Part shown: positions 41,805 through 51,193 of the stretch, piece after piece
Layout of the letters: every line of letters begins with the position of its first letter
How positions within the stretch are numbered: the first letter of the stretch is position 1
Assembly: GCF_052089425.1 (NCBI RefSeq)
Contig: NZ_JBQCZW010000010.1
Coordinates: forward strand, 1-64,000
Direction: 5' to 3'
Source of the DNA: Ancrocorticia sp052089425
Lineage (GTDB): Bacteria > Actinomycetota > Actinomycetes > Actinomycetales > Actinomycetaceae
DNA length: 64,000 nt
Notes under the pieces: generated by a model
The model's input: the letters and a program-made list of their open reading frames with translations, nothing else
Told to the model about the DNA's origin: nothing
Database searches by the model: none
Program-made: the position numbers and the translations under genes

Positions 41805-44800
41805 ATGGATAGATTGGCACGCGCATCACTCCGAAATCGATCGTTTGTGGCGCTCGTCTGTATCGCGGCAGCGATATTGGGTGGGCTTTCCATGTCGTCA
41901 ATGAAGCAAGAACTTATACCTCAGGTTGAGCTTCCTGCTGTTTCGGTTGTGGTGGTTTCTCCGGGTGCCACGGCTGACCAAATCAATGACCGTGTGGCCG
42001 TGCCTATTGAACAGCAGATGGCCACGGTTCCTGAGGTCAAGGGGACCACCACTAACTCGTCCTCTTCCTACGGCATGGTGACCGTGGAGTTGGAGTATGG
42101 GACCGAGCTTTCGCGTGCTACCGCAAAGATCGAGCAGTCCATTTCTGAGATTGACGATACGTTCCCAGAAGATACCTCCGTTGAGGTAACCTCGGGAGGT
42201 TCTTCAGATATTCCGCTCGCCCAGATTGGTGTAACGAGCGATGGTGATGCGCTGCAGACTGCGCAGAACGTGCGCGGCTCCGTCATTCCGCAACTGGAGA
42301 AGATTGATGGCATTGCCTCAGCCCAGTTGATTGGCGCACCGGAGCAGCGGGTCACGATCTCGCTCAATATGGAGGCAGCAGCAACCCAAGGGGTGAGCCC
42401 GGATGCCATTCAAGATGCGCTGGACAACAACGGGTTGTCCGTCCCGGCTGGAACCGTTTCGGGAGACGATCACACACTCGACGTAACGATTGGCGAGGAT
42501 ATTGATTCGCTGGATGGACTGAAGGAGATTCCACTTCAGGCCACGGACCCGTTGACTGGTCAAGACGGATCGGTTGCTCTGGGGGATGTAGCGGACGTTG
42601 AGCTCACTGGGGAAACGCCCCAGCTAGCTGCCCGGATCGATGGCAAGCCAGCCGTTGCCATGATCGTGTTCCCCACGGCCAATGCGAACATTGTTGAAAC
42701 CTCTGAGGCCCTCAACGATGCCCTCGCTGATAACACTGACATGGTGGGCGAAGGTGCAGCCTTTACCACGATCTTCGATCAGGCACCCTTCATCACCAGC
42801 TCTATCGAGGCTCTCGCTGAAGAGGGTGTCATGGGCCTTGTCATGGCCGTGGCGGTGATTCTCATCTTCCTCGTGTCCGTTCGTCCCACCCTTGTGACGG
42901 CAATTTCCATCCCCATGTCGTTGCTCCTCGCGTTCATCTTTATGAACTTGGCGGGCTACTCGCTCAACATGCTGACGCTCTCCGCGCTGATCATCACGAT
43001 TGGGCGCGTGGTGGACGATTCCATCGTGGTGATTGAGAACATCAAGCGGCACCTTGAATACGGGGATCCCAAGCGCAGGGCGATCCTCACAGCTGTCAAG
43101 GAAGTGGCCTCCGCGATCACGGCGTCCACGATTGTCACCTGCCTTGTGTTCATCCCGGTTGGCTTCGTCTCCGGCATGGTGGGAGAGCTCTTCCGTCCGT
43201 TCGCTCTGACCGTCGTGCTAGCGATGGCGGCGTCACTCTTTGTTTCGCTGACGATCATTCCGGTGCTTGCCTACTGGTTCCTTCGCCCCTCTAAGGCTGC
43301 CCGTGCATCTGAGGAAGCGGTGCGAGCTGCAGAATCGGCCAGCCAGGTGATCGAATCTCGAACTGCGGAGCAGGCACGCGAAAAGGCTGATCGCCTGCTG
43401 GCAGAGCAGCGTGATGCCGCCGAGGTCAAGGAACAGAAGTCGTGGCTGCGCCGCGGTTACCGCCCGGTACTGAACGGCACGCAGAAGCACCCAGTGATCA
43501 CGCTGGTAACTGCTGTTGCTATTTTGGGTGGCACGGGTGCGCTGTACCCGCTGCTGAACCAAAATTTGCTGGGTGATACCGGCCAGAATATGGTGATGCT
43601 ATCTCAGGAGGCCCCTGCTGGTACCGATTTGGAGGGCCTGACCGATCGGGCGGCCGTCGCAGAAGAAGCGCTCGGGGACGTGGCCGGCGTGGAGTCTGTA
43701 GCCACGACCGTTGGCGGTGCGGGAATGGGCCAATCTGGTTCCACAATTTCTTACGTTGTCACGACGGATGAGGATGCGGATCAAGAGGAGCTGAGCCAGA
43801 CGCTTGAAGACACGTTGGCTGAGAACTCCTCTGGCGATCAGACGGGCGCCTCGGAGATGGAGGGGCTGACCTCCAGTTCCGTTGATATCAACATCGTGGC
43901 GAATAACGAAGAGACTCTTCAGGAAGCCAACGATGTTCTCTTTGATGCGCTGCAAGGCGTTGAGGGAAGCCGTCAGGTCACCACGAACCTTTCGGCCGAA
44001 CAACCGTCCGTCAAGGTGACTGTGGATAGGGAAGCGGCGGCTGCCGGTGGTATGAGCGAGAACGATATCGTGGGCCTGATCGCGGCTCAGATCGTCTCCC
44101 CGTCCATTGGGCAGATCACCCTGAACAACATTGACACGGATATCTACGTGAAGCTGACGGATCCGGTGACAAGCTTGGATGACCTCCAGAACATGGAGAT
44201 TATGGGCCAGCCGATCTCCGCCTTTGCCACTGTGGAGGAAGTAAACGTTGTCCCGAGCGTTGTGACCATCAATGGTCAGCAGACGGCCACCATTTCCGTG
44301 ACAGCGGAAGACCCGGACGAACTGGGAACGGTTCGTGACAACGTAGCAGAGATTGTGGAATCCACTGATCTTCCCGCGGGCGCTACAACAACTGAAGCGG
44401 GCGCGGCCGCGCAGCTGAACGAAGTGTTCGGTCAGCTTGGCTTGGCTCTGGCCGCTGCGGTACTGCTGATCTACGTAGTGTTGGTGTGGATTTTCAAGAG
44501 TCTGACCCAACCGTTGATCCTGCTAGTTTCCATCCCGTTCGCGGCGATCGGCGCATTCTTGGCTATGTTGATGACTGGCACACCGCTCGGTATCTCTTCG
44601 CTCATCGGCCTCCTCATGCTCGCTGGCATCGTGGTAACCAATGCGATTGTGCTGATCGATCTGATTAACCAGTATCGCCGCCGCGGAATGGACATGGATG
44701 AGGCAATCGATCTTGGCGCTCAGCGCCGCCTCCGCCCGATCATCATGACGGCGCTGGCCACGATCGCTGCGCTGGTGCCGATGGCACTCGGGATCACGGG

Positions 44801-45170
44801 GCAAGCCGGGTTTATTTCTCAGCCGCTTGCCGTCACGGTGATTGGCGGCCTGATCTCCTCCACGCTCCTGACGCTGATTCTGCTGCCTGTGCTTTACCGC
44901 CTGACGCAGAAGAACGCCATTAAAAAGGAGGATCTAGAGGCCGAAGCCGAAGAGGATCGCGATTTCGAGCAATCTGATCGTGCCCGCTCCTCACGCCCCG
45001 TGCCCGCAGCAATCACTGCCGGTGCAGCTGAATCGGCGTCTACTTCTGGTGCGAAGCCGGGCGGCTCGGATTCTTCGGCTTTGGACAACTCCGAAACCTC
45101 AGGCCGGGGCAACCGAAAGAACAGGAGCCATCGCAATCACCTCTTTGGCCGAGGCCGGAACAAGCGCTAA
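41805..45170 (+). CDS. RND-family efflux permease
   Basis: A 1121-residue proton-driven exporter of the AcrB/HME superfamily with twelve membrane helices and two large extracytoplasmic loops. TM4 carries the proton-relay aspartates (GRVVDDSIVVIENI, about 400-413), and TM10-11 contain SLIGLLMLAGIVVTNAIVLIDLINQYR. Coiled segments rich in Ala and Glu sit after TM6. The last 80 residues form a charged, Gly/Ser-rich cytosolic tail ending in basic residues. No adaptor or outer-membrane partner is encoded, as expected in a Gram-positive cell, so it likely moves lipids, drugs or peptides across the cytoplasmic membrane by itself. Confidence 0.88.
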   Translation: MDRLARASLRNRSFVALVCIAAAILGGLSMSSMKQELIPQVELPAVSVVVVSPGATADQINDRVAVPIEQQMATVPEVKGTTTNSSSSYGMVTVELEYGTELSRATAKIEQSISEIDDTFPEDTSVEVTSGGSSDIPLAQIGVTSDGDALQTAQNVRGSVIPQLEKIDGIASAQLIGAPEQRVTISLNMEAAATQGVSPDAIQDALDNNGLSVPAGTVSGDDHTLDVTIGEDIDSLDGLKEIPLQATDPLTGQDGSVALGDVADVELTGETPQLAARIDGKPAVAMIVFPTANANIVETSEALNDALADNTDMVGEGAAFTTIFDQAPFITSSIEALAEEGVMGLVMAVAVILIFLVSVRPTLVTAISIPMSLLLAFIFMNLAGYSLNMLTLSALIITIGRVVDDSIVVIENIKRHLEYGDPKRRAILTAVKEVASAITASTIVTCLVFIPVGFVSGMVGELFRPFALTVVLAMAASLFVSLTIIPVLAYWFLRPSKAARASEEAVRAAESASQVIESRTAEQAREKADRLLAEQRDAAEVKEQKSWLRRGYRPVLNGTQKHPVITLVTAVAILGGTGALYPLLNQNLLGDTGQNMVMLSQEAPAGTDLEGLTDRAAVAEEALGDVAGVESVATTVGGAGMGQSGSTISYVVTTDEDADQEELSQTLEDTLAENSSGDQTGASEMEGLTSSSVDINIVANNEETLQEANDVLFDALQGVEGSRQVTTNLSAEQPSVKVTVDREAAAAGGMSENDIVGLIAAQIVSPSIGQITLNNIDTDIYVKLTDPVTSLDDLQNMEIMGQPISAFATVEEVNVVPSVVTINGQQTATISVTAEDPDELGTVRDNVAEIVESTDLPAGATTTEAGAAAQLNEVFGQLGLALAAAVLLIYVVLVWIFKSLTQPLILLVSIPFAAIGAFLAMLMTGTPLGISSLIGLLMLAGIVVTNAIVLIDLINQYRRRGMDMDEAIDLGAQRRLRPIIMTALATIAALVPMALGITGQAGFISQPLAVTVIGGLISSTLLTLILLPVLYRLTQKNAIKKEDLEAEAEEDRDFEQSDRARSSRPVPAAITAGAAESASTSGAKPGGSDSSALDNSETSGRGNRKNRSHRNHLFGRGRNKR

Positions 45171-45272
45171 TCGCGCAGAAAAGCAACTGAACAATATGCC
45201 GCGCGGGACTCATCGCTACCCGCATGGCGCCTCTTTGGGCGCAAGTAGGGTTCGTCAACAATCCGCCGCGAG

Positions 45273-45305
45273 GGACTGAGCAAGCACAGCGAGCTTGCTC
45301 AGTCC
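45273..45305 (+). terminator. Terminator of the RND exporter
   Basis: GGACTGAGCAAGC (45273-45285) pairs perfectly with 45293-45305 around a 7-nt loop; TTTGG follows. Confidence 0.7.
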
Positions 45306-45376
45306 TTTGGTGTACCGTGGGCTTATCCGTGGGATGCCATCGTTGGAGTCCCCACACTTTCGAATCGGGTGACACA

Positions 45377-45595
45377 ATGCTGAACGAATCACAACCTGCA
45401 AACCGCCACACACCCAGCGGATCAAAACATGTGACCGGCGCCCTTCTATTTGCTTCGGCTGCGGCTGGATTAGTCCTCGTACCGGCGCTTGAGAGCTTTC
45501 GTATTGTCTTCATTGCGATGTCTCTAGGTTTCTCACTACTTACGCTGTTCTTGCTGATACGAAGGTCAGCTCGGGCTGGAACAAAGCGAGACTAA
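45377..45595 (+). CDS. Small two-helix membrane protein
   Basis: A 72-residue protein with a polar N-terminus (1-18), two hydrophobic helices (about 19-36 and 41-61) and a basic C-terminal tail (RRSARAGTKRD). The start at 45377 has only a weak GGGTGA upstream. It is unlike the paralogous pair at 13042 and 16822 in sequence. It lies 317 bp before the histidine kinase gene at 45913; the region 45596-45912 between them shows no clear terminator or promoter. The function is unknown. Confidence 0.6.
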   Translation: MLNESQPANRHTPSGSKHVTGALLFASAAAGLVLVPALESFRIVFIAMSLGFSLLTLFLLIRRSARAGTKRD

Positions 45596-45912
45596 CCTTG
45601 GTCTTGCACCATACAGTTCGAAGGCTTTTGTGCTGTGCTTTGTGCAAAAACTCTTCTTAGAATCCCAGCTGGAGTCCTGAACGATGCGCGGGAACTCCGC
45701 ACCAGCGTGGTGGCAGTTGGCTAACTATGCTCGCAAAGCAAGGATCGGTCGCGCGATAAGACGGTGTCGTAAAAGTTAGGACGTCTTTACCCCCATAAAA
45801 CCTGCCCGGTAGCGGTAAGATGAACCGAAGGTTGGCGCTGCGGCCGTGCAGATGGCAGGGCGCCAGTTGGTCCGCAGTGCAACGATGCGCCCAGTTGTGT
45901 GAGGAGCGAAGG

Positions 45913-47121
45913 ATGTCTGATACCCCGCGCCCTCGCTCCATGTGGCGTCCTCACCTTCGCACCCGCCAGCGCGATATGCGAGTGGGGGCCGGTCTGATTC
46001 TGGGGGCCGGACTTCTTGTCCTGTCCGTCGCCACCTCGCAGAACGTGGACTGGGGCAGCTTCGGATTCGCACTACTCTTTGGTTCATGCGCGGCCGTGGC
46101 ACTCTCTGGCATGTTTCCTCGCACATCCGCCACGGTGTTGGCCGTGGTGTATCCGCTCGTCTGGTTTACTCCTGAACGCACCCTTCAGCTTGCCTCCATC
46201 TCCATCTTCATCGTGGTGGTGATGCTGCTCTGGAATAGGGAACACCTTGCTGCCGCGATTTTCGGCCTGTGGTATTACCTGTGGTCGGTCATCCTCATGA
46301 TCCCCACAAGCTCCACATCGGAGCTCGTCACGGGCGGCTTCGTATGGGCTGGCCTGCTGGCCGCATTTGCGGTTGTGGGTGAACTGCTTGGGCGCCAGTA
46401 CACGGCCAATGAGCAGTTGGAGGCCCGCCGCCGCAAAGAGCTCGCTGACCAGCGCCTAGCGATTGCCCGCGAACTCCATGACACCGTCGTCTACTCCACC
46501 ACGATCATGGTGATGCGTGCCGAGGCGGCCAAACTCAACGTGGCACGGTCTCCCTGCGCAACAACCGACGATTCTCAAGCAGAGGACTGGGCTGCCAACG
46601 TCTCAGAGGATCTGGAGTCCATCGCGAACACGGGCCGGCGCGCCACGGCAGATCTGCGAGCGATGCTGGCCGTGCTCCGTGTATCCGAATCTGATGCCGC
46701 TGGGACACCTGAAACCGAACGCTTCACGATCCCCCAGACGTCTCTCCGCCAGGTACTTCGCGAGCAAGCGGACAAAGTGGAAAAGTCCGGCCTGACGGTT
46801 CAGATGGCCGTGGAAGGTGACGTCACGACCCTCCCAGAGGACGTCACGTCCGCTCTGGCTATGATCGTCACGGAGGCGTGTTCCAACATGGTCAAGCACG
46901 CCAGCCGCAGCGCCCCTGCCACCATCATGATTGATGTTCAGGACGATGCCGTTGAAGGGGCCTTCGTTAACGGACTGGTCTCCGCACGCGCGGGCAGGGA
47001 GCGGCAGGGCTACGGTTTGACGGGCCTACAGGAGCGGGCAGAAACTTTGGGAGGAACCGTGGATTTCTCCACAACCGAATCACGCTGGATCATTCGAGTA
47101 TCCATCCCAACAAAAAGATAG
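45913..47121 (+). CDS. Sensor histidine kinase, NarL-type (HisKA_3)
   Basis: A 402-residue membrane kinase with about six hydrophobic segments (about 22-165), a short coil, the phosphoacceptor His in RLAIARELHDTVVYSTTIMV (about 188-207) and an ATPase domain with N-box MIVTEACSNMVKHAS and a late GYGLTGLQERAETLGG motif. The usual DNGxG box reads less well (FVNGLVSAR). The start at 45913 has GAGGAG 6 nt upstream. Its regulator follows after 3 bp. The neighbours are a small membrane protein upstream and a secreted peptide gene downstream, so peptide sensing is possible. This kinase type also controls exporters. Confidence 0.87.
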   Translation: MSDTPRPRSMWRPHLRTRQRDMRVGAGLILGAGLLVLSVATSQNVDWGSFGFALLFGSCAAVALSGMFPRTSATVLAVVYPLVWFTPERTLQLASISIFIVVVMLLWNREHLAAAIFGLWYYLWSVILMIPTSSTSELVTGGFVWAGLLAAFAVVGELLGRQYTANEQLEARRRKELADQRLAIARELHDTVVYSTTIMVMRAEAAKLNVARSPCATTDDSQAEDWAANVSEDLESIANTGRRATADLRAMLAVLRVSESDAAGTPETERFTIPQTSLRQVLREQADKVEKSGLTVQMAVEGDVTTLPEDVTSALAMIVTEACSNMVKHASRSAPATIMIDVQDDAVEGAFVNGLVSARAGRERQGYGLTGLQERAETLGGTVDFSTTESRWIIRVSIPTKR

Positions 47122-47124
47122 GCG

Positions 47125-47796
47125 GTGAATACGATGGGTGAAACTGGGATACGGGCGGCGCGCGTCGTCGTCGTCGACGATGATGAACTCGTACGTGAAA
47201 ACATCCGAACCTACCTTGCGGGCGCACGTGATATCGAAATCGTGGGTGTGGGGGCTACGGGGTTCGAGGCCACGCGGCTCGCGGGTGCGCTGGAGCCGGA
47301 CATCGTGATGATGGACATTCGGATGCCCGTGATGGATGGGATTTCCGCCGCGGAGCAGATTCGTAGTTTGTATCCGCATATTAAAGTGGTCCTGCTGACG
47401 ACGTTTGACGACGACGACGCCATGCTTGCCGGGCTCCGCGCTGGCGTTGCCGGGTTTCTCCTCAAGAGCACATCGCCGGAGGATCTGGTACACGGACTGC
47501 GCCAGGTGATGGCGGGAGGGACAGTGGTGTCTCCTGGCCCCACCGCGCGCCTCGTGCGTGACTATCTTGTGCGGCCCGAGCCCGTTGATCAGATGGACGT
47601 GGAGTTTTCTGTGCGTGAGCAGGAGGTGCTGGAGCTACTGTGCCAGGCCTATACGAATCAGGAGATCGCGGAGAAGCTGTACGTGCGCGAATCCACCGTG
47701 AAATCCCACGTGTCCTCCATCATGGCCAAGCTGGGTGTCAGTAGCCGTCTGAAGGTTGTGGTGAGGGCTCACGAGCTGGGGTTGGTGCGGCATTAG
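47125..47796 (+). CDS. NarL/FixJ-type response regulator
   Basis: A 223-residue response regulator with receiver residues VVVVDDDE (about 13-20), phosphoacceptor Asp in DIVMMDIRMPVMDGISAAEQ (about 53-72), Lys in GFLLKSTSPEDL (about 111-122) and a C-terminal LuxR helix-turn-helix (VREQEVLELLCQAYTNQEIA, about 156-175). It starts with GTG at 47125, 3 bp after the kinase gene, and forms its output partner. Targets are unknown. The gene for a small secreted peptide 300 bp downstream has a palindrome in its promoter region and is a candidate. Confidence 0.9.
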   Translation: MNTMGETGIRAARVVVVDDDELVRENIRTYLAGARDIEIVGVGATGFEATRLAGALEPDIVMMDIRMPVMDGISAAEQIRSLYPHIKVVLLTTFDDDDAMLAGLRAGVAGFLLKSTSPEDLVHGLRQVMAGGTVVSPGPTARLVRDYLVRPEPVDQMDVEFSVREQEVLELLCQAYTNQEIAEKLYVRESTVKSHVSSIMAKLGVSSRLKVVVRAHELGLVRH

Positions 47797-47997
47797 GGCG
47801 AGGGGTGTGCGAGTGGCCTAAGCCTGTGGGGGCGCGAAAGGTCTAGGCCGTTTGGCCCAGGCGGAGGCGGGATAACTCTTTGAATCCACGTTGTTTCTCA
47901 GATAGTAGCTACGGAGTCTCAGCATATGGCTTTTCAGGCAACTGGTTTGAGCAGTAATCTGAGGGCGAGGGCGAGTAAACCGCGGAACGGCACGGAT

Positions 47998-48015
47998 CTC
48001 CTACTTTAGTAGGAG
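47998..48015. promoter_or_regulatory. 18-bp dyad upstream of the secreted peptide gene
   Basis: CTCCTACT (47998-48005) and AGTAGGAG (48008-48015) are perfect inverted arms with a 2-bp centre. TCCTACTTT recurs at about 48023-48031 as a direct repeat, and GGGAG/CTCCC arms follow near 48034-48047. The 47797-48097 region also has GGCCTA/TAGGCC arms (47815-47849), possibly ending the kinase-regulator transcript. Confidence 0.5.
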
Positions 48016-48097
48016 TGCAAGTTCCTACTTTCGGGGGAGAGACTCCCGGGGGTCCTCTCGATAGGCTTATGCCGTTGGACGAAAAGGGAGGATTTCG

Positions 48098-48286
48098 ATG
48101 ATGAAGACCGCAGCATTGACTGCCGCAGCTGGCTTGGTGTTGGTTGGCGCGGTTGGTCCATTCGCAGGCGCGGCTGAAATCGAGGTAAACGATACAAGAT
48201 CTCCGGTATCGGTTACTGAGGCGCAAATTCAGCCAATGTTCCTGTGCTCGTGGTTCCCATACCTGCGTCCACTCTGCAACGGCTAA
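48098..48286 (+). CDS. Small secreted peptide precursor with two cysteines
   Basis: A 62-residue precursor. A clear signal peptide (about 1-25, hydrophobic core ALTAAAGLVLVGAVGPFAG, likely cut after AGA) precedes a 36-residue mature peptide that ends in MFLCSWFPYLRPLCNG. The two cysteines, 10 residues apart at the very C-terminus, could close a disulfide ring rich in aromatic residues and proline. GGGAGG lies 6 nt before the ATG, so it is well expressed in principle. It follows a kinase-regulator pair. A pheromone, bacteriocin or envelope-active peptide is possible; I do not recognise the family. Confidence 0.65.
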   Translation: MMKTAALTAAAGLVLVGAVGPFAGAAEIEVNDTRSPVSVTEAQIQPMFLCSWFPYLRPLCNG

Positions 48287-48642
48287 CGCCGTGGAGATAA
48301 CAGAATAGATCTACCGATGATTGGTGGTTGAGCTTTTTCGGATACGGCTCCATCATTTCAAGGTGTAGTTGGTGGATCACCAAGGTGTGAGGCTCGGACG
48401 TAGCGTGAACGTCCGGGCCTTGCACTGGGTGTCAGACTACTTGGTCTCGAACTGCGTAGTCTCAGACTGTCTGGTCTCAGCCTGCCTGAGCCGTTCCACG
48501 TGTGGGCCAGTCTGTGTCCGGACCCTTCACCCGGCATTCCGTATCTGGGCTCATCACCTGCCGTTCCGTATCTGGGTAATACTGCTGCGATTGGGGACGG
48601 CCCTGTCTTGTAGGATTCATGGTGAGACATGGAGGTAATGGC
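48287..48642. other. Non-coding stretch with short repeats before the TetR gene
   Basis: GTCTCRRACTG-like repeats occur around 48450-48480. TTCCGTATCTGGG is repeated directly at about 48537-48549 and 48564-48576, 27 bp apart. These could be sites for the TetR-type regulator that follows. No reading frame here is convincing. Confidence 0.4.
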
Positions 48643-49263
48643 ATGCCCAAGATTGACGCGCCCACTGTTCGTGAGCACCATGCAATGGTTAAACAAAAGC
48701 TCATTGCTGCCGCGGAGGCTGTGCTGCGCGAGAAGGGCCCAGAGGGGCTGAGCGCTGGCGCCGTGGCCGAGCAGGCCGGCATTGCGCGCAATTCCATCTA
48801 CCGATACGTGGATTCGGTAGATGATCTCAAGCTGTTGGCACTCGAGCAGCACGTTCCACGGTGGTCGGCGGCGGTGTTCTCCCAGATCAACCCGGGGGAT
48901 GGCCCAGCACAGAAGCTCGCGGATTTCGCTGTGGCCAGCCTGTACCAAACCAAGGATTCCTCCCATGGTTTCCTCATGAGCCTCATGCGTAATGGCGTTC
49001 GCCAGCACACCATTTCCCACGAACGCGCCCGTGCACAAACAGAAGTGAAGTCCATTCATGTGGAGGTCAGTAGCTTCATCCACGATCAGTGGATCGAACT
49101 GGGTGTTTCGAACCCAGAGGTGTGGGCAGGATATGTTCAGGCTATTATTTTTGAATCGTTTGGTCAGGTGGAAGCGGGTGCGAATGTTGAGGAACTCGCT
49201 GAACCGCTTCGCGAATCTGTACGCGCGCTCGCACGTGCTGCGGCGGCCGAACAGGGCCAATAG
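48643..49263 (+). CDS. TetR-family transcriptional regulator
   Basis: A 206-residue regulator. The N-terminal helix-turn-helix (about 14-60) contains LSAGAVAEQAGIARNSIYRY and a following VDSVDDL. The ligand-binding helical domain has no distinctive motif. The start at 48643 is chosen because GGAGGT lies 6 nt upstream. It precedes the diaminopimelate dehydrogenase gene by 153 bp, where GAGTAGAACGGG and CATCAACAAG each occur twice (49334/49350 and 49371/49391). Its target is unknown and may be its own promoter. Confidence 0.88.
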   Translation: MPKIDAPTVREHHAMVKQKLIAAAEAVLREKGPEGLSAGAVAEQAGIARNSIYRYVDSVDDLKLLALEQHVPRWSAAVFSQINPGDGPAQKLADFAVASLYQTKDSSHGFLMSLMRNGVRQHTISHERARAQTEVKSIHVEVSSFIHDQWIELGVSNPEVWAGYVQAIIFESFGQVEAGANVEELAEPLRESVRALARAAAAEQGQ

Positions 49264-49416
49264 TCAGAGCCTGTGAACACTGGCCAGCCAACGCTATGGG
49301 GTCAGCACATAGGAGGGCGGGCTTGCGGACTCTGAGTAGAACGGGGCCCGAGTAGAACGGGCCTGAGAAGCATCAACAAGAACTGTGATACATCAACAAG
49401 TCAGAACGGCAAGGTC

Positions 49417-50394
49417 ATGGAAAAAATCAAGGTAGCGATCAACGGGTATGGCAATCTGGGGCGGGCTGTGGAGCTTGCTGTTGGCCGTAGTGCGGACATG
49501 GAGCTGGTGGCCATTTTTACACGCCGTGATCCAGCCGATCTGGAAACCGCGAGCGGCTTGGCAGCGCCTTCTTCCGAGATGGCCAGATGGGTTGGCAACA
49601 TTGATGTGTGCATCAACTGTGGAGGCTCAGCAACTGACCTGCGGGATCAAACCCCCGAGGCGTCCACGCTGTTCAACGTTGTGGACACCTTTGATACGCA
49701 CGCAGCTATCCCTCAGCATTTCGCCGTTGTCGATCAGGTGGCCCGCGAAAATGACCGCCTTGCCCTCATTTCCACTGGCTGGGATCCTGGCCTTTTCTCC
49801 CTCAATCGCCTGATCGGTGAATCGATCCTGCCCGAAGGCGAAACCTATACGTTCTGGGGCCCTGGCCTTTCTCAGGGGCATTCGGATGCCCTTCGCCGGA
49901 TCGAGGGCGTCGCTGCTGCCGTCCAGTACACCATCCCGAACGAGGGAGCGCTGGACCGCATCCATGCCGGAGAGCATCTTGAACTGACCACCCGCGAAAA
50001 GCACCGGCGCGAATGCTGGGTCGTGCTGGCGGATGGCGCGGATGGCGATGCTATTCGCGAGACTATTGTCAGTATGCCCAACTACTTTGCCGATTATGAC
50101 ACCACGGTGAACTTCATCAGTCAGGAAGAGTTTGATCGTGATCACACGGGCATGCCGCACGGCGGAACCGTGATCCGTCAGGGCCAAACCAGCGAGGGCA
50201 CCTCTCAGGTAATCTCCTTCAAGCTGGCGCTGGATTCGAATCCGGAGTTCACGGGGGCAGTTGCGTGTGCGACGGCTCGGGCCGTGGCGCGCATGGCGGC
50301 CGAGGGCCAGCGTGGCGCCATCACCTTGTTCGATGTGCCACCGGCCAAGCTCTCTCCCGAGGACCCGGCGCAGTTGCGCAAGCGCCTGCTTTAG
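49417..50394 (+). CDS. ddh: Meso-diaminopimelate D-dehydrogenase
   Basis: A 325-residue NADPH-dependent enzyme that makes meso-diaminopimelate in one step from tetrahydrodipicolinate, ammonia and NADPH, bypassing the succinylase or acetylase routes to lysine and peptidoglycan. Seen features: Rossmann motif INGYGNLGRAVELAV (about 8-22), CGGSATDLRDQTPE (about 69-82), NVVDTFDTHA (about 88-97) and the signature STGWDPGLFSLNRL (about 125-138). Length and motifs fit the family throughout. It appears monocistronic. Ddh is scattered in bacteria and common in Corynebacterium-type actinobacteria, and would set the cell-wall diamino acid here. Confidence 0.92.
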   Translation: MEKIKVAINGYGNLGRAVELAVGRSADMELVAIFTRRDPADLETASGLAAPSSEMARWVGNIDVCINCGGSATDLRDQTPEASTLFNVVDTFDTHAAIPQHFAVVDQVARENDRLALISTGWDPGLFSLNRLIGESILPEGETYTFWGPGLSQGHSDALRRIEGVAAAVQYTIPNEGALDRIHAGEHLELTTREKHRRECWVVLADGADGDAIRETIVSMPNYFADYDTTVNFISQEEFDRDHTGMPHGGTVIRQGQTSEGTSQVISFKLALDSNPEFTGAVACATARAVARMAAEGQRGAITLFDVPPAKLSPEDPAQLRKRLL

Positions 50395-50476
50395 GGTGGG
50401 CCGGTAGACCCAGCTCTACCCCAGAAGGATAGGTGGGCTGATGGCGGGTGCGGGCGGGCGCCGGTTGAATAGATGT

Positions 50477-51193
50477 ATGAACTCAGGAACTGAAGGAATG
50501 CTAGCGGGCCGTGGGCTCGTGAAGAAGTTTGGCTCGGTCGCAGCGCTGGCCGGCGTGGATATCGATATTCCCGCTGGCCAGGCGTTGGCAATCATGGGGC
50601 CGTCGGGTTCCGGCAAATCGACCCTGCTGCACTGCCTATCAGGCATTCTGGCGCCCACGTCTGGAACCGTGGCGCTGGGGCACCGCTGGATTTCAGAGCT
50701 TTCGGACGCCAAGCGTTCGCAGGTTCGCCTGCACGAGTTTGGCTTCGTATTCCAAGACGGGCAGCTCATCCCCGAACTCCCGGCGCGTGAGAATGTGGCA
50801 ATCCCGCTCATGTTGTGCGGGACGGGGCGCCGCCAAGCGCTCGAGGTGGCCGATCAGTGGTTGGCGAGGCTCGGGCTGGGCTCCGAGGGCCAGCGCAGGC
50901 CCGGCGAAATGTCCGGTGGGCAGGCTCAAAGGGTGGCCATTGCTCGTGCGTTGGCCGTTGATCCGGCCGTGATTTTTGCGGACGAACCAACGGGAGCTCT
51001 GGATCAGGCTACCGGTCACGAAGTGATGCAGCTGCTGACAGTGACGGCGCGGCGGACTGGGTCCACCCTTGTGGTGGTCACCCACGATCCGCAGGTGGCG
51101 GCGTGGTGCGATCGGCTCGTGGAGATCCGCGACGGCAGAATTCATGCCGATTCAGCTGAGGTTTCCAGTGTAGGGGCGGGTGAGGCCCGATGA
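50477..51193 (+). CDS. ABC transporter ATP-binding protein (MacB/LolD-like)
   Basis: A 238-residue ATPase with Walker A GPSGSGKST, Q-loop FVFQDGQLIPEL, signature MSGGQAQRVAIARALA, Walker B AVIFADEPTGALD and switch His in VVVTHDP. The family pairs with FtsX-like permeases to export peptides, lipids or drugs, or to act in bacitracin-type resistance. The start could be 50477 or 50498; the second has AGGAAC upstream. The stop overlaps the permease start by ATGA. Confidence 0.9.
   Translation: MNSGTEGMLAGRGLVKKFGSVAALAGVDIDIPAGQALAIMGPSGSGKSTLLHCLSGILAPTSGTVALGHRWISELSDAKRSQVRLHEFGFVFQDGQLIPELPARENVAIPLMLCGTGRRQALEVADQWLARLGLGSEGQRRPGEMSGGQAQRVAIARALAVDPAVIFADEPTGALDQATGHEVMQLLTVTARRTGSTLVVVTHDPQVAAWCDRLVEIRDGRIHADSAEVSSVGAGEAR

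Noticed and set aside
43599..44510. 303-codon antisense frame inside the RND exporter
   Set aside because: Opposite-strand shadow of a conserved permease; composition is typical of antisense frames (Arg/His/Gln-rich).
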